A program made the position numbers and the translations under genes. A stretch of DNA of 64,000 bases. It comes from Prunus persica (lineage: Eukaryota; Streptophyta; Magnoliopsida; Rosales; Rosaceae). Shown piece by piece: positions 49,591-61,232 of this stretch (position 1 is its first letter; every line of letters starts with the position of its first letter). The DNA lies in the NCBI RefSeq assembly GCF_000346465.2, contig NC_034011.1, forward strand, positions 12,293,634-12,357,633. The letters run 5' to 3'. The notes below the pieces were generated by a model. That model saw only the letters and a program-made list of their open reading frames with translations, was not told the DNA's origin and searched no databases.

Positions 49591-50348
49591 CCATTTCAAA
49601 AAAATAATACGGCGGTTACATTTAACTACGTCGTTTTTAACTAACACGACGCAATATTTTCCGTTCGACGTGGAATCATTTAATTTAACGTCGTTAGGTT
49701 TAATATAACCGACGTGGATTTTAATTTTTAAATTATGAATAGAATTTTTTTTCCCGTGACCTTTCAGTTTATTTTTCAATTACAGTGCGTTATAAATAGA
49801 GTTTTTTTTCCGGAGGAAATTTAAAACGAAGGAAATTAATATTCTGCAATATGTAAAGTTTCTTTTTTGGATGACAGATTTAAATAAAATAAGAATATAA
49901 AAACAACGAATGTGTAAGTCAAGTAGACGAAAAGTTGCTTACATATAAAACCATTTCAAAAAAATAATACGGCGGTTACATATAACTACGAAGTATAAAT
50001 TACAAAATACGACGGTACATTTAACTTCGGACGTGGTAAATAAATACGACAGTAGTTTGTAGGTACCGTCGTAGTAAACTCAAAAATTAAAGTACATAAG
50101 TAATAACTCGTGTCATGGTAGATTATTTAAAACGTCGTTTTTATTAATTTACCGACGTGGATTTCTGTAATATACGTCGATAATACCGACGTTGATTTCA
50201 CAATTTAAACGGCGGTTTTTTTGTAAGGACCGCCGTTGGTTTTAAAAATTTATTCTATAAATTTGTCGCTTTCATGCATTTTCGGTTTACATTTAAGGTT
50301 CCAAGTTCTTCCTCTCTCAGTCTCTCATGTCTCAAAGACAATAATTTG
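49591..50348. other. right arm, motif-rich stretch left of the RPN6 fragment
   Basis: Non-coding, with CGACG/CGTCG and CGGCGGT motifs at 49610-49720 and 49970-50240, and a pair of 60-bp repeats 360 bp apart. From 50250 to 50348 the motif is absent; this part may belong to the captured host segment but I do not recognise it. Confidence 0.6.
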
Positions 50349-51090
50349 GATGTCTTTCTCAAAGAGAAATTGAGCTTACTCGCATCAAATATATGTCCAC
50401 AAGAAGAAGCTTGTCAACTAGCCTTCTCACTTCCTTGATCAAGCCTGATAGGACACTTAGTGCTTCTGAATACTCCTTGCTTTCCATCAAAAGAGATGCA
50501 AGCCTGGCCTCCACTCGCTGTCGAAGGAAAGATCGCTTCTCAGGGAAATCTGAAGATCAGATGTGCCTGATCCTCTGCTTGATTTTCTTGCCTAAGAAGA
50601 TCCGTCGGATTTGTGATAGCCTCTTCCTTTATCCGTAGAACTTCAGAAGAAGAAGATGGGTTTCAAGAATGCGATAAAGAATAGAAATGGCTTCAGATGG
50701 CCTCTAAAGCATGAGCAATTGAATCAGTAGTTTCTGGGAGATATGATGAAGACATTGTCAATGCTTTGAACTATACAAGTCCTGCAGAAAGATAAAGGAC
50801 CAAACTGTCAAAGAAACTGAAACAATGGCGGTTTTCTGTTCTACCGTCGTCTTTTCTCGTCGTCTATATTAAGTTAAGATGGCGGTAGATTTATAATTAC
50901 CGACGTAGATTATTTTGTTAAACGTCGTTAAGTGTACTACAACCGACGTGGATTTTATTTTTAAATTATAAATAGAGTTTTTTTTCCCGTATTCTTTCAG
51001 TTTTAGTTTTCAATTACAAAGCGTGATAAATAGATTTTTCTTTCCCGAGGAAATTTAAATGAGGGAAATTAATGTTCTAGAATTTGTAAA
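49684..51090 (+). repeat. 174-bp diverged direct repeats bracketing the captured RPN6 segment
   Basis: About 49684-49857 and about 50917-51090 share ordered text: AACGTCGTTA, ACCGACGTGGATTTTA, TTTTTTTTCCCGT, CTTTCAGTTT, GAGGAAATTTAAA and GGAAATTAAT. There are small indels and many substitutions. The captured host fragment lies between them. A separate duplicated segment (49571-49630 and 49931-49990, starting AAAGTTGCTTACATATAAAA) also lies here. Confidence 0.75.
50349..50755 (-). pseudogene. RPN6: captured fragment of 26S proteasome subunit RPN6 (PSMD11 homologue)
   Basis: Minus-strand translation matches the N-terminal part of plant RPN6, a lid subunit of the 26S proteasome. It starts at ATG 50755 with MSSSYLPETTDSIAHALEA. 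It continues in other frames through SEAISILYRILE, PSSSSEVLRIKEEAIT and DLLRQENQAED. After a gap comes TSDLQISL, and after another gap EKRSFLRQRVEARLASLLM, ESKEYSEALSVLSGLIKEVR, RLVDKLLLVDI and SKLNFSLR. Compared with the family as I know it, about 35 residues are lost after QAED and about 12 after DLQISL. There are also at least three frame breaks. Homology fades by about 50349. No intron is seen, which fits capture of an exon or cDNA-like copy. It lies on the same strand as the element's genes, upstream of their leader, and is free of the CGACG motif. It cannot make a proteasome subunit. Confidence 0.9.
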
Positions 51091-51824
51091 CTAACACGAC
51101 GCAATATTTTCAAATCTGTGTCATCTGTTAAGATTATGATGTGGAACAGAGTTCCATCTGGTAAGATTTCGTAACCCTTGGGATCTCAGACAAATCTGAT
51201 TATGTCGGCGGTGTTCTATATAAACCGTCGTGGTTATTTCAATTCTTGTCATTAAGTAGATCTACCGACGTAGGATAAGAAAATCAAAGAAAAAAATTGT
51301 TAACAAAAATTCTTATTAAGACGACCGTTAAAATTAAAGGTACGACGTATAAAATGAATAAATACGACGTTAAATTTTATTGTACGATTTAAAGATAACG
51401 TCGTAGAACTATATGAGAATGACGTCGATATATTTATATTTTCCGTCGTTGTAAATTAATTTAATACGGCGATACTTTGTATTTTAAAGCCGTGGATTTG
51501 TTTGTAATTATACGGCGTCTTATACGAAAACCTCGTCGTGTTATTTTATGAGTACAAACGGCAGTTTTTATTGAAATCGTCGTCTTTACTTTCTACGTCG
51601 GTCGATTCATAACTTCTGCCGTTCTTTGTTGGCATTGATTTTACACTGCGGAAATCTGTTTCAAATAGACATCGGTTGTTTAATTATGTACGTCGTTGTT
51701 TTTGAACAGCCATTTGAATCTCCATTTTTTAGTTGTCTAAGGTTGTATTACACGACGGTGTTTTTAGAACCGTCGTCTTTTTATAAACCACGACGGTTTT
51801 CACTTAGACCGTCGTTGTTTTTTG
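50756..51824. other. right subterminal zone with CGACG/CGTCG motif array
   Basis: No gene. Motif copies occur at 50826-50950 and are then dense from 51205 to the end. In the last 120 bases, ACGACGGT and ACCGTCGT alternate orientation with starts about 17-21 bases apart. A stretch at about 51112-51215 lacks the motif, reads GTGGAACAGAGTTCCATCTG, and may be another captured piece that I do not recognise. Confidence 0.7.
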
Positions 51825-51852
51825 GTCGTCTTTTTCACTTTTTGTAGTAGTG
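51825..51852 (-). repeat. right terminal inverted repeat of the CACTA element
   Basis: The plus strand ends CTTTTTGTAGTAGTG. The reverse complement begins CACTACTACAAAAA, then GTG, then AAAAAGACGAC, pairing with the left end at 25 of 28 positions. Satellite resumes at 51853 with ATT. Confidence 0.97.
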
Positions 51853-51855
51853 ATT
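51853..51855. other. right target-site duplication ATT
   Basis: Identical to 37894-37896. The following GTATAGTTTTAGCC continues the monomer interrupted on the left. Confidence 0.97.
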
Positions 51856-54800
51856 GTATAGTTTTAGCCGTTGGATTTCATTCCAAATCCACCAAATGAC
51901 TCCTCCCACAATATTATGATGTTCCCAAAATTTTGGACACAATCCGATATCGATTGTTCCTTGAAATCGGACAATTCAGGTTCGTATGAAGTTCGTTCTG
52001 AAATGGTGTAGTTGCTGTATTGTATTATTCTGGGGATTGGATTTCACTCAAAACCCATCAATAATATGATGTAACCCAGGCTTTGGGCTCAATCCGATAT
52101 TAATTGGTTCATGATATTGGCCAATTCAGGTTCGTGCGAACTGTGTTATGAAATGGAGTGGTTGGTGTATTGTACATTTTCAGCCATTGGATTTCATTCA
52201 AAACCCTCCAAATGACTCCTCCCACAATATTATGTTGTTCCCCATGTTTTGGACTCAATCCGATATCGTTTGGTCCTTGAAATCGGACAATTTAGGTTTT
52301 ACGAAGTTTGTTCTGAAATGGAGTGGCTGGTGTATTGTATAGTGCTAGATATTGGATTTCACTCAAAACCCATCAAATGAGATCTCCCACAATATTACGA
52401 TGTTCCCCATGTTTTGGACTGAATCCGATATCAATTGGTCCATGAAATCGTACAATTCAGTTTCGTATGAAGCTCGTTTAGAGATGGAGTGGTTGGTGCA
52501 TTGTATAGTTCTAGAGATTCGATTTCACTAAAAACCCACCAAATAACCCCTCCCACAATATTTTCAGGTTCCCCAAGTTTTGGACTCAATCCGATATCGA
52601 TTGGTCCATGAAATCGGCCAATTCAGGTTCATGAGAACTGTTTTTTGAAATGGAGTGGTTGGTGTCTTGTATAGTTTTAGCTATTGAATTTTCCTCAAAA
52701 CCCACCGAATGACTCCTCCCACAATATTATGATGTTCCCCAAGTTATGGATTCAATCCGATATCATTTGGTCCATGAAATCGGACAATTCAGGTTCGATC
52801 GAAGTCCGTTCTGAAATGGAGTGGTTGGTGTATTGTATGGTTCTGGGGATTGGATTTCACTCAAAAACCACAAAATGACTCCTGCCCCAATATTATGATG
52901 TTCCCCAAGTTTTGCCCTCAATCCGATACCTATTGGTTAATGAAATTGGACAATTCAGGTTCGTACGAAGTTCTTTTTGAAACGGAGTGGTTGGTGTATT
53001 GTATTGTTCTAGGGATTGTATTTCACTCAAAACCCATCAAATGACATCTCCCGGAATATTATGATGTTCCCCAAGTTTTGCCCACAATTCGATACCGATT
53101 GGTGAATGAAATCGGACAATTCAGGTTCATACGAAGTTCATTCTGAAACGGAGTGGTTGGTGTATTGTATAGTTCAAGAGTTTGAATTTTACTCCAAACC
53201 CACCAAATGACTCCTCCCACAATATTATGATGTTCCCCAAGTTTTGGACACAATCCGATATCGATTGGTCAATGAAATCGGACAATTCAGGTTCGTACGA
53301 TGTTCGTTTTGAAATGGAGTAGTTGGGGTATTGTATAGTTTTGGGGATTGGATTTCACTCAAAACCCCCATATGATTCCTCCCACAATATTATGATGTTT
53401 CCCAAGTTTTGGACTCAATCCGATATCAATTCGTCCATGAAATTGAACAATTCAGGTTCTTGCAAACTGTGTTCTGAAATGGAGTCGTTGGTGTATTGTA
53501 TAGTTTTGGGCATTGGATTTCATTCAAAACCCACCAAATCACTCGTCCCAGAATATTATGTTGTTCCCCATCTTTTGGACTCATTCCAATGTCGATTGGT
53601 CCTTCAAATCGGACAATTCAGTTTCGTACGAAGTTCATTCTAAAATGGAGTGGTTGGTGTATTGTATAGTTGTAGAGATTCGATTTCACTAAAAACCCAC
53701 CAAATGACTTCTCCCACAATATGTTGATGTTCCCCAAGATTTGGACTGAATCCTATATCGATTGCTCCATGAAATTGGCCAATTCAGGTTCATGCGAACT
53801 GTGTTCTGAAATGAAGTGGTTCGTGTATTGTATAGTTTTACCCATTGAGTTTCACTTAAAACCCACCGAATTACTCCTCCCACAATATTATGATGTTCCC
53901 CAAGTTTTGGACTCAATCCCATATTGATTGGTCCATGAAATCGGACAATTCAGGTTCGTACGAAGTTCGTTCTGAAATTGAGTGGTTGGTTTATTGTATA
54001 GATCAAGGGATTCGATTTCACTCAACACCCACCAAATAACTCCTCCCACAATATTATCATGTTTCCCAAGTTTTGGACTCAATCCGATATTGATTGGTCC
54101 ACGAAATCAGACAATTCAGGTTCGTACGAAGTTCGTTTTGAAATGGAGTGGTTGGTGTATTGTATAGTTCTAGGGGTAGTATTTCACTCAAAACCCACCA
54201 AATGACTCCTCCCAGAATATTATGATATTACGCAAGTTTTGGACTCAATCCGATATCGATTGGTCCGTGAAATCGGACAATTTAGGTTCGTACGAAGTTC
54301 GTTCTGAAATGGAGTGGTTGGTGTATTGTATAGTTCTATAGATTGGATTTCACCCCAAACCCACCCAATGACTTCTCCCACAATGTTATGATGTTTCTCA
54401 AGTTTTGGCCTCAATCTGTTATCGATTGGTACATGAAATCGGACAATTCAAGTTCGTACGAAGTTTGTTCTGAAATTGATTGGTTGGTGTATTTTTGTAG
54501 TTCTAGAGATTAGATTTCACTCCAAACCCACCAAATGACTCCTCCCACCATGTTGTGATGTTCCCCATGTTTTGGACTCAATCCAATATCGATTGGTTAA
54601 TGAAATTGAACAATTTAGGTTCGTACGAAGTTCGTTCTGAAATGGAGTGGTTGGTGTATTGCCCAGTTTTAGCAAGTGGATTTCGCTCAAAACTCACCAA
54701 ATGACTCCTCCCACCATATTATGATGTTCCCCAAGTTTGGGACAGAGTCCGAAATCGGACTATTCGTGTTCGTAAGAAGTTCGTTCCCTAATGGAGGGGT

Positions 54801-57011
54801 TGGTGTACTACATAGTTTTGGCAATTGGATTTCACTCAAAACTCACCAAACGACTGTTCCCACAACATTATGATGTTCCCCAAGTTTTGGACTGAAACCT
54901 TTGGTCCATGAAATTGGACAATTCAGGTTCGTAAGAAAGTTCGTGCTGGAATGGAGTGGTTGGTGTATTGCATAGTTCTAGATATTGGATTTCACTCAAA
55001 AAACGCAAAATGACTCCTCCCACCATATTATGATGTTCCCCAAGTTCTGGACTCAATCCGATAACGATTGGTCCAAGAAATTGGACTATTCATGTTCGTA
55101 CGAAGTTTGTTCTCTAAACGAGTGGTTGGTGCATTATATAGTTGTAGAGATTGGATTTCACTCAAAACCAACCAAATGAGTCCCCCCACAATCTTATGAT
55201 ATTCCCCAAGTTTTGGACTCAATCCGATATCAATTGGTCCATGAAATCGGATAATTCAGGTTCGTACGAAGTTCGTTCTGAAATGGAGCGGTTGGTGTAT
55301 TGTATAGTTCTAGAGATTGGATTTCACTCAAAACCCACCAAATGACTCCTCCCACAGTATTATGATGTTCCCCAAGTTTTGGACTCAATCCGATATCGAT
55401 TGCTCCATGAAATCGGACAATTCAGGTTCTTACGAAGTTCGTTGTGAAACGGAGTGGTCGGTGTATTGCACAGTTCTAGAGATTGGATTTCACTCAAAAC
55501 CCATCAATGATTCCTCCTACAATATTATGATGTTCCCCAAGTTTTGGACTTAATCCGATATCGATTGGTTCATGAAATCGAACAATTCATGTTCGTACTA
55601 AGTGCGTTATGAAACGGAGTGGTTAGTGTATTGCTGGTTTTAGCCATTGAATTTCGCTCAAAACTCATCAAATGATTTCTTTCACAACATTTTGATGTTC
55701 CTCGAGTTTTGGACTAAGTCTGACATTGATTGGTCCATGACATTGGACAATTAAGGTTCGTACGATGTTCGTTCTGAAATGGAGTGGTTGGTGTATTATA
55801 TAGTTCTAGAATTTGGATTTCACTCAAACTCCCCCACCCCCAAATGATTCCTCCCACAATATTACGATGTTCCCCAAGTTTTGGACTCAATCCGATATCG
55901 ATTGGTCCATGAAATCAAACAATTCAGGTTCGTACGAAGTTCGTTCTGTAATGGAGTGGTTGGCATATTGTATACTTCTAGAGACTGAATTTCACTCAAA
56001 ACTCACCAAATGATTCCTCCCACAATATTATGATGTTCCCCGAGTTTTGGACCCAATCCGATATCAATTTATCCATGAAATCGGACAATTCAGGTTCGTA
56101 CATGGTTCGTTCTAAAATGAAGTGGTTGGTGTATTGCATAGTTTTGGCAATTGGATTTCACTCAAAACTCACCAAATGACTGCTCCCACAGCATTTTGAT
56201 GTTCCCCTAGTTTTGGACTCAGTCCGATATTGATTGGTCCTTGAAATTGGAGAATTCATATTCGTACGATGTTCATTCTGAAATGGAGTGGTTGTTGTAT
56301 TGTATAGTTCCAGAGTTTGGATTTCACTCAAACCCCCCCAAATGACTCCTCCCACAATATTATGATGTTCCGCAAGTTTTGGACTCAATGCGATATCAAT
56401 CGGTCCATGAAATCGGACAATTCAAGTTCGTACAAAGTTTGTTGTGAAATCGAGTGGTTGGTGTATTGCACAGTTCTAGAGATTGGATTTCACTCTAAAC
56501 CCATCAACTGATGTTCCCCAAGTTTTGGACTTAATCCGATATCGATTGGTCCATGAAATTGGACAATTCAGTTCGTACGAAGTGCGTTCTGAAATGGAGT
56601 GGTTAGTGTATTGCATAGTTTTAACCATTGGATTTCGCTCAAAACTCACCAAATCACTCCTCCCACCATATTATGACGTTCCCCAAGCTTTGGGCTCAAT
56701 CTGATATCGATTGGCTCATGAAATTGGACTATTCATGTTCGTTTGAATTCGTTCTCTAATGGAGTGGTTGGTGTATTGCATCGTTTTGGCAATTAGTGTT
56801 CACTCAAAACCCGCCAAATGGCTCATACCACAATATTAAGATGTTGCCCAAGTTTTGGACTCAATCCGATATCAATTCGTCCATGAAATCGAACAATTCA
56901 GGTTCGTGCAAAGTTCGTTCTGAAATGGAGGGGTTGGTGTATTGCATAGTTTTAGCCATTGAATTTAGCTCAGAACTCACCATATGACTCCTCCAACCAT
57001 ATTATGATGTT

Positions 57012-60000
57012 CACCAAGTTTTGGACTCAATCCGATAACGATTGGTCCATGAAATCGGACAATTCAGGTTCGTACGAAGCTCATTCCAAAATTTAGCGGT
57101 TTGTGTATTGTATAGTTCCAGAGATTGGATTTCACTCAAAAACCACCAAATGACTCCTCCCACAATATTACAATGTTCCCCAAGTTTTGGGCTCAATCCC
57201 ATATCGATCTGTCCATGCAACTAGACAATTCAGGTTCGTTCAAAAATGGAGTGGTTGTTGTATTGTATAGTTTTGGCCATTGGATTTCGTTCAAAACCCA
57301 CCAAATGACTCCTCCCACAATATTATGTTGTTCCCCATGTTTTGGACTCAATCCAATGTCGATTGGTCCTTGAAATCGGACAATTCAGGTTCGTACGAGG
57401 TTCGTTCAATGGAGTGGTTGGTGTATTTTATAGTTCTAGGGATTGGATTTCACTCAAAACCCATCAAATGACATCTCCCACAATATTATGATGTTCCCCA
57501 TGTTTTGGACTCAATCCGCTATCAATTGGTCCATCAAATCGGCCAATTCAGGTTCGTGGGAACTGTGTTCTGAAATAGAGTGGTTGGTGTATTGTATAGT
57601 TTTAGCCGTTGGATTTCATTCAAAACCCACCAAATGACTCCTCCCACAATATTATGATGTTCCCCAAGTTTTGGACTCAATCCGATATCGATTTGTCATT
57701 GAAATCGGACAATACAGGTTCGTACGAAGTCCGTTCTGAAATTTAGTAGTTGGTGTATTGTATATAGTTCTAGAGCTTGGATTTCACTCGAAACCCACCA
57801 GATGACTCCTCCCACAATATTATGATGTTCCCCAAGTTTTGGACTCAATCTGATATCGGTTGGTCCTTGAAATCGGACAATTCAGGTTCATACGAAGTTC
57901 GTTCTGAAATGGAGTGGTTGGTGTATTGTACAGGTCTAGAGATTTGACTTCTCTCAAAACCCACCAAATCACATCTCCCACAATATTATGATGTTCCCCA
58001 AGTTTTGCACTTAATCCGATATCGATTGGTCCATGAAATCGGACAATTCAGGTTCGTACGAAGTTCGTTCTGAAATGGAGTGGTTGGTGTATTGTATAGT
58101 TCTAGAGATTGGATTTTACTCCAAACCTACCAAATGACTCTTCCCACAATATTATGATATTCCCCAACTGTTGGACTCAATCCGATATTGATTGGTCCAT
58201 GAGATCAGCCAATTCAGGTTGTGTGAACTGTGTTCTAAAATAGGGTGGTTGGTGTATTGTATAGTTTTAGCCATTGGATTTCTTTCAAAACCCACCAAAT
58301 GACTCCTCCCACAATATTATGATGTTCCCCAGGTTTTGGACTCAATCCGATATCGATTGGTCCATGGAATCGGACAATTCAGGTTCGTATGAAGTTCATT
58401 CTGAAATGGAGTGGTTGGTGTATTGTATAATTCTGGAGATTGGATTTTACTCCAAACCCACCAAATGACTCCTCCCAAAATATTATGATCTTCCCCAGGT
58501 TTTGGACTCAATGCGATATCAATTGGTCCACGATATCGGCCAATTCAGGTTTGTGCGAACTGTGTTATGAAATGGCGTGGTTGGTGTATTGTATGGTTCT
58601 AGAGATTGGACTTCACTTAAAACCTATCAAAGGACATCTCCCACAATATTATGATGTTCCCAAAGTTTTGCACTGAATCCAATATCGATTGGCCCATGAA
58701 ATCGGACAATTCAGGTTCGTACGAAGTTCGATCTGAAATGGAGCGGTTGGTTTATTGTATATTCCTGGGGATTGGATTTCACTCAAAACTCACCAAATAA
58801 CTCCTCCCACAATATTATGGTGTTCCCCAAGTTTTGGGCTGAATCCGATATTGATTGGTCCACGAAATCGGACAATTCAAGTTCGAACGAAGTTCGTTCT
58901 AAAATGGAGTGGTTGGTGTATTATATAGTTCTAGGGATTGTATTTCACTCAAGACCCACTAAATGACTCCTCCCACAATATTATGATGTTCCCCAGGTTT
59001 TTGACTCAATCCGATATCGATTGGTCCATGATATCAGCCAATTCAGGTTCGTGCGAACTGTGTTATGAAATGGAGTGGTTGGTGTATTGTATAGTTTTAG
59101 CCGTTGGATTTCATTCCAAATCCACCAAATGACTCCTCCCACAATATTATGATGTTCCCAAAATTTTGGACACAATCCGATATCGATTGTTCCTTGAAAT
59201 CGGACAATTCAGGTTCGTATGAAGTTCGTTCTGAAATGGTGTAGTTGCTGTATTGTATTATTCTAGGGATTGGATTTCACTCAAAACCCATCAATAATAT
59301 GATGTAACCCAGGCTTTGGGCTCAATCCGATATTAATTGGTTCATGATATTGGCCAATTCAGGTTCGTGCGAACTGTGTTATGAAATGGAGTGGTTAGTG
59401 TATTGTACATTTTCAGCCATTGGATTTCATTCAAAACCCTCCAAATGACTCCTCCCACAATATTATGTTGTTCCCCATGTTTTGGACTCAATCCGATATC
59501 GTTTGGTCCTTGAAATCGGACAATTTAGGTTTTACGAAGTTTGTTCTGAAATGGAGTGGCTGGTGTATTGTATAGTGCTAGATATTGGATTTCACTCAAA
59601 ACCCATCAAATGAGATCTCCCACAATATTACGATGTTCCCCATGTTTTGGACTGAATCCGATATCAATTGGTCCATGAAATCGTACAATTCAGTTTCGTA
59701 CGAAGCTCGTTTAGAGATGGAGTGGTTGGTGCATTGTATAGTTCTAGAGATTCGATTTCACTAAAAACCCACCAAATAACCCCTCCCACAATATTTTCAG
59801 GTTCCCCAAGTTTTGGACTCAATCCGATATCGATTGGTCCATGAAATCGGCCAATTCAGGTTCATGAGAACTGTTTTTTGAAATGGAGTGGTTGGTGTCT
59901 TGTATAGTTTTAGCAATTGAATTTTCCTCAAAACCCACCGAATGACTCCTCCCACAATATTATGATGTTCCCCAAGTTTTGGATTCAATCCGATATCATT

Positions 60001-61232
60001 TGGTCCATGAAATCGGACAATTCAGGTTCGATCGAAGTCCGTTCTGAAATGGAGTGGTTGGTGTATTGTATGGTTCTGGGGATTGGATTTCACTCAAAAA
60101 CCACAAAATGACTCCTGCCCCAATATTATGATGTTCCCCAAGTTTTGCCCTCAATCCGATACCTATTGGTTAATGAAATTGGACAATTCAGGTTCGTACG
60201 AAGTTCTTTTTGAAACGGAGTGGTTGGTGTATTGTATTGTTCTAGGGATTGTATTTCACTCAAAACCCATCAAATGACATCTCCCGCAATATTATGATGT
60301 TCCCCAAGTTTTGCCCACAATTCGATACCGATTGGTGAATGAAATCGGACAATTCAGGTTCGTATGAAGTTCATTCTGAAACGGAGTGGTTGGTGTATTG
60401 TATCGTTCAAGAGTTTGAATTTTACTCCAAACCCACCAAATGACTCCTCCCACAATATTATGATGTTCCCCAAGTTTTGGACACAATCCGATATCGATTG
60501 GTCAATGAAATCGGACAATTCAGGTTCGTACGATGTTCGTTCTGAAATGGAGTAGTTGGGGTATTGCATAGTTTTGGGGATTGGATTTCACTCAAAACCC
60601 CCATATGATTCCTCCCACAATATTATGATGTTTCCCAAGTTTTGGACTCAATCCGATATCAATTCGTCCATGAAATTGAACAATTCAGGTTCTTGCAAAC
60701 TGTGTTCTGAAATGGAGTCGTTGGTGTATTGTATAGTTTTGGGCATTGGATTTCATTCAAAACCCACCAAATCACTCGTCCCAGAATATTATGTTGTTCC
60801 CCATCTTTTGGACTCATTCCAATGTCGATTGGTCCTTCAAATCGGACAATTCAGTTTCGTACGAAGTTCATTCTAAAATGGAGTGGTTGGTGTATTGTAT
60901 AGTTGTAGAGATTCGATTTCACTAAAAACCCACCAAATGACTTCTCCCACAATATTTTGATGTTCCCCAAGATTTGGACTGAATCCTATATCGATTGCTC
61001 CATGAAATTGGCCAATTCAGGTTCATGCGAACTGTGTTCTGAAATGAAGTGGGTCGTGTATTGTATAGTTTTAGCCATTGAGTTTCACTTAAAACCCACC
61101 GAATTACTCCTCCCACAATATTATGATGTTCCCCAAGTTTTGGACTCAATCCCATATTGATTGGTCCATGAAATCGGACAATTCAGGTTCGTACGAAGTT
61201 CGTTCTGAAATTGAGTGGTTGGTTTACTGTAT
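57012..61232 (+). repeat. segmental duplication copy B with the CACTA empty site
   Basis: A near-identical second copy of the satellite around the CACTA insertion. It runs continuously through GGTGTATTGTATAGTTTTAG. The ATT at 59086-59088 is the single, unduplicated target, with no footprint. Relative to copy A it lacks 11 bases near 57240, between two GGTTCGT repeats. It shares private marks with copy A such as ATTGTATATAGTTC (36571 and 57763) and a gutted monomer with ACCCATCAATAATATGATGT. Confidence 0.93.

Larger units (their letters stand above)
37897..51852 (-). mobile_element. complete CACTA (En/Spm) DNA transposon, 13,956 bp
   Basis: A class II element of the CMC superfamily with both ends, a perfect ATT target duplication, and two leftward genes encoding transposase-related proteins with open, splice-consistent frames. 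Reading in the direction of transcription: right subterminal zone with a captured RPN6 fragment, leader exon, TNPA-like/Ulp1 gene, intergenic zone, TNP2-type transposase gene, left subterminal zone. The CGACG/CGTCG motif is scattered through all non-coding parts. No frameshift or stop is seen in either gene, so it could be autonomous. Its duplicated flank without the element (59086-59088) shows it is a comparatively young insertion. Confidence 0.97.
35809..53999 (+). repeat. segmental duplication copy A (split by the CACTA element)
   Basis: Satellite at 35809-37896 plus 51853-53999 forms one continuous stretch of about 4.2 kb if the CACTA element and one target duplication are removed. That stretch matches 57012-61232. 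The offset is constant: 21192 bp left of the insertion after one 11-bp indel, and 7233 bp right of it. The difference, 13959, equals the element (13956) plus three bases. By eye the copies differ at roughly one base in a hundred, far less than neighbouring monomers do. Edges are approximate to about 10 bp. Confidence 0.93.

Noticed and set aside
50393..50638. 81-aa plus-strand frame in the right arm
   Set aside because: It is the antisense shadow of the RPN6 fragment, whose minus-strand translation is clearly conserved.
37897..51852. Treating the CACTA segment as two separate transposons
   Set aside because: One pair of matching ends, one ATT duplication, a common transcription direction and the exact empty-site arithmetic all support a single element.
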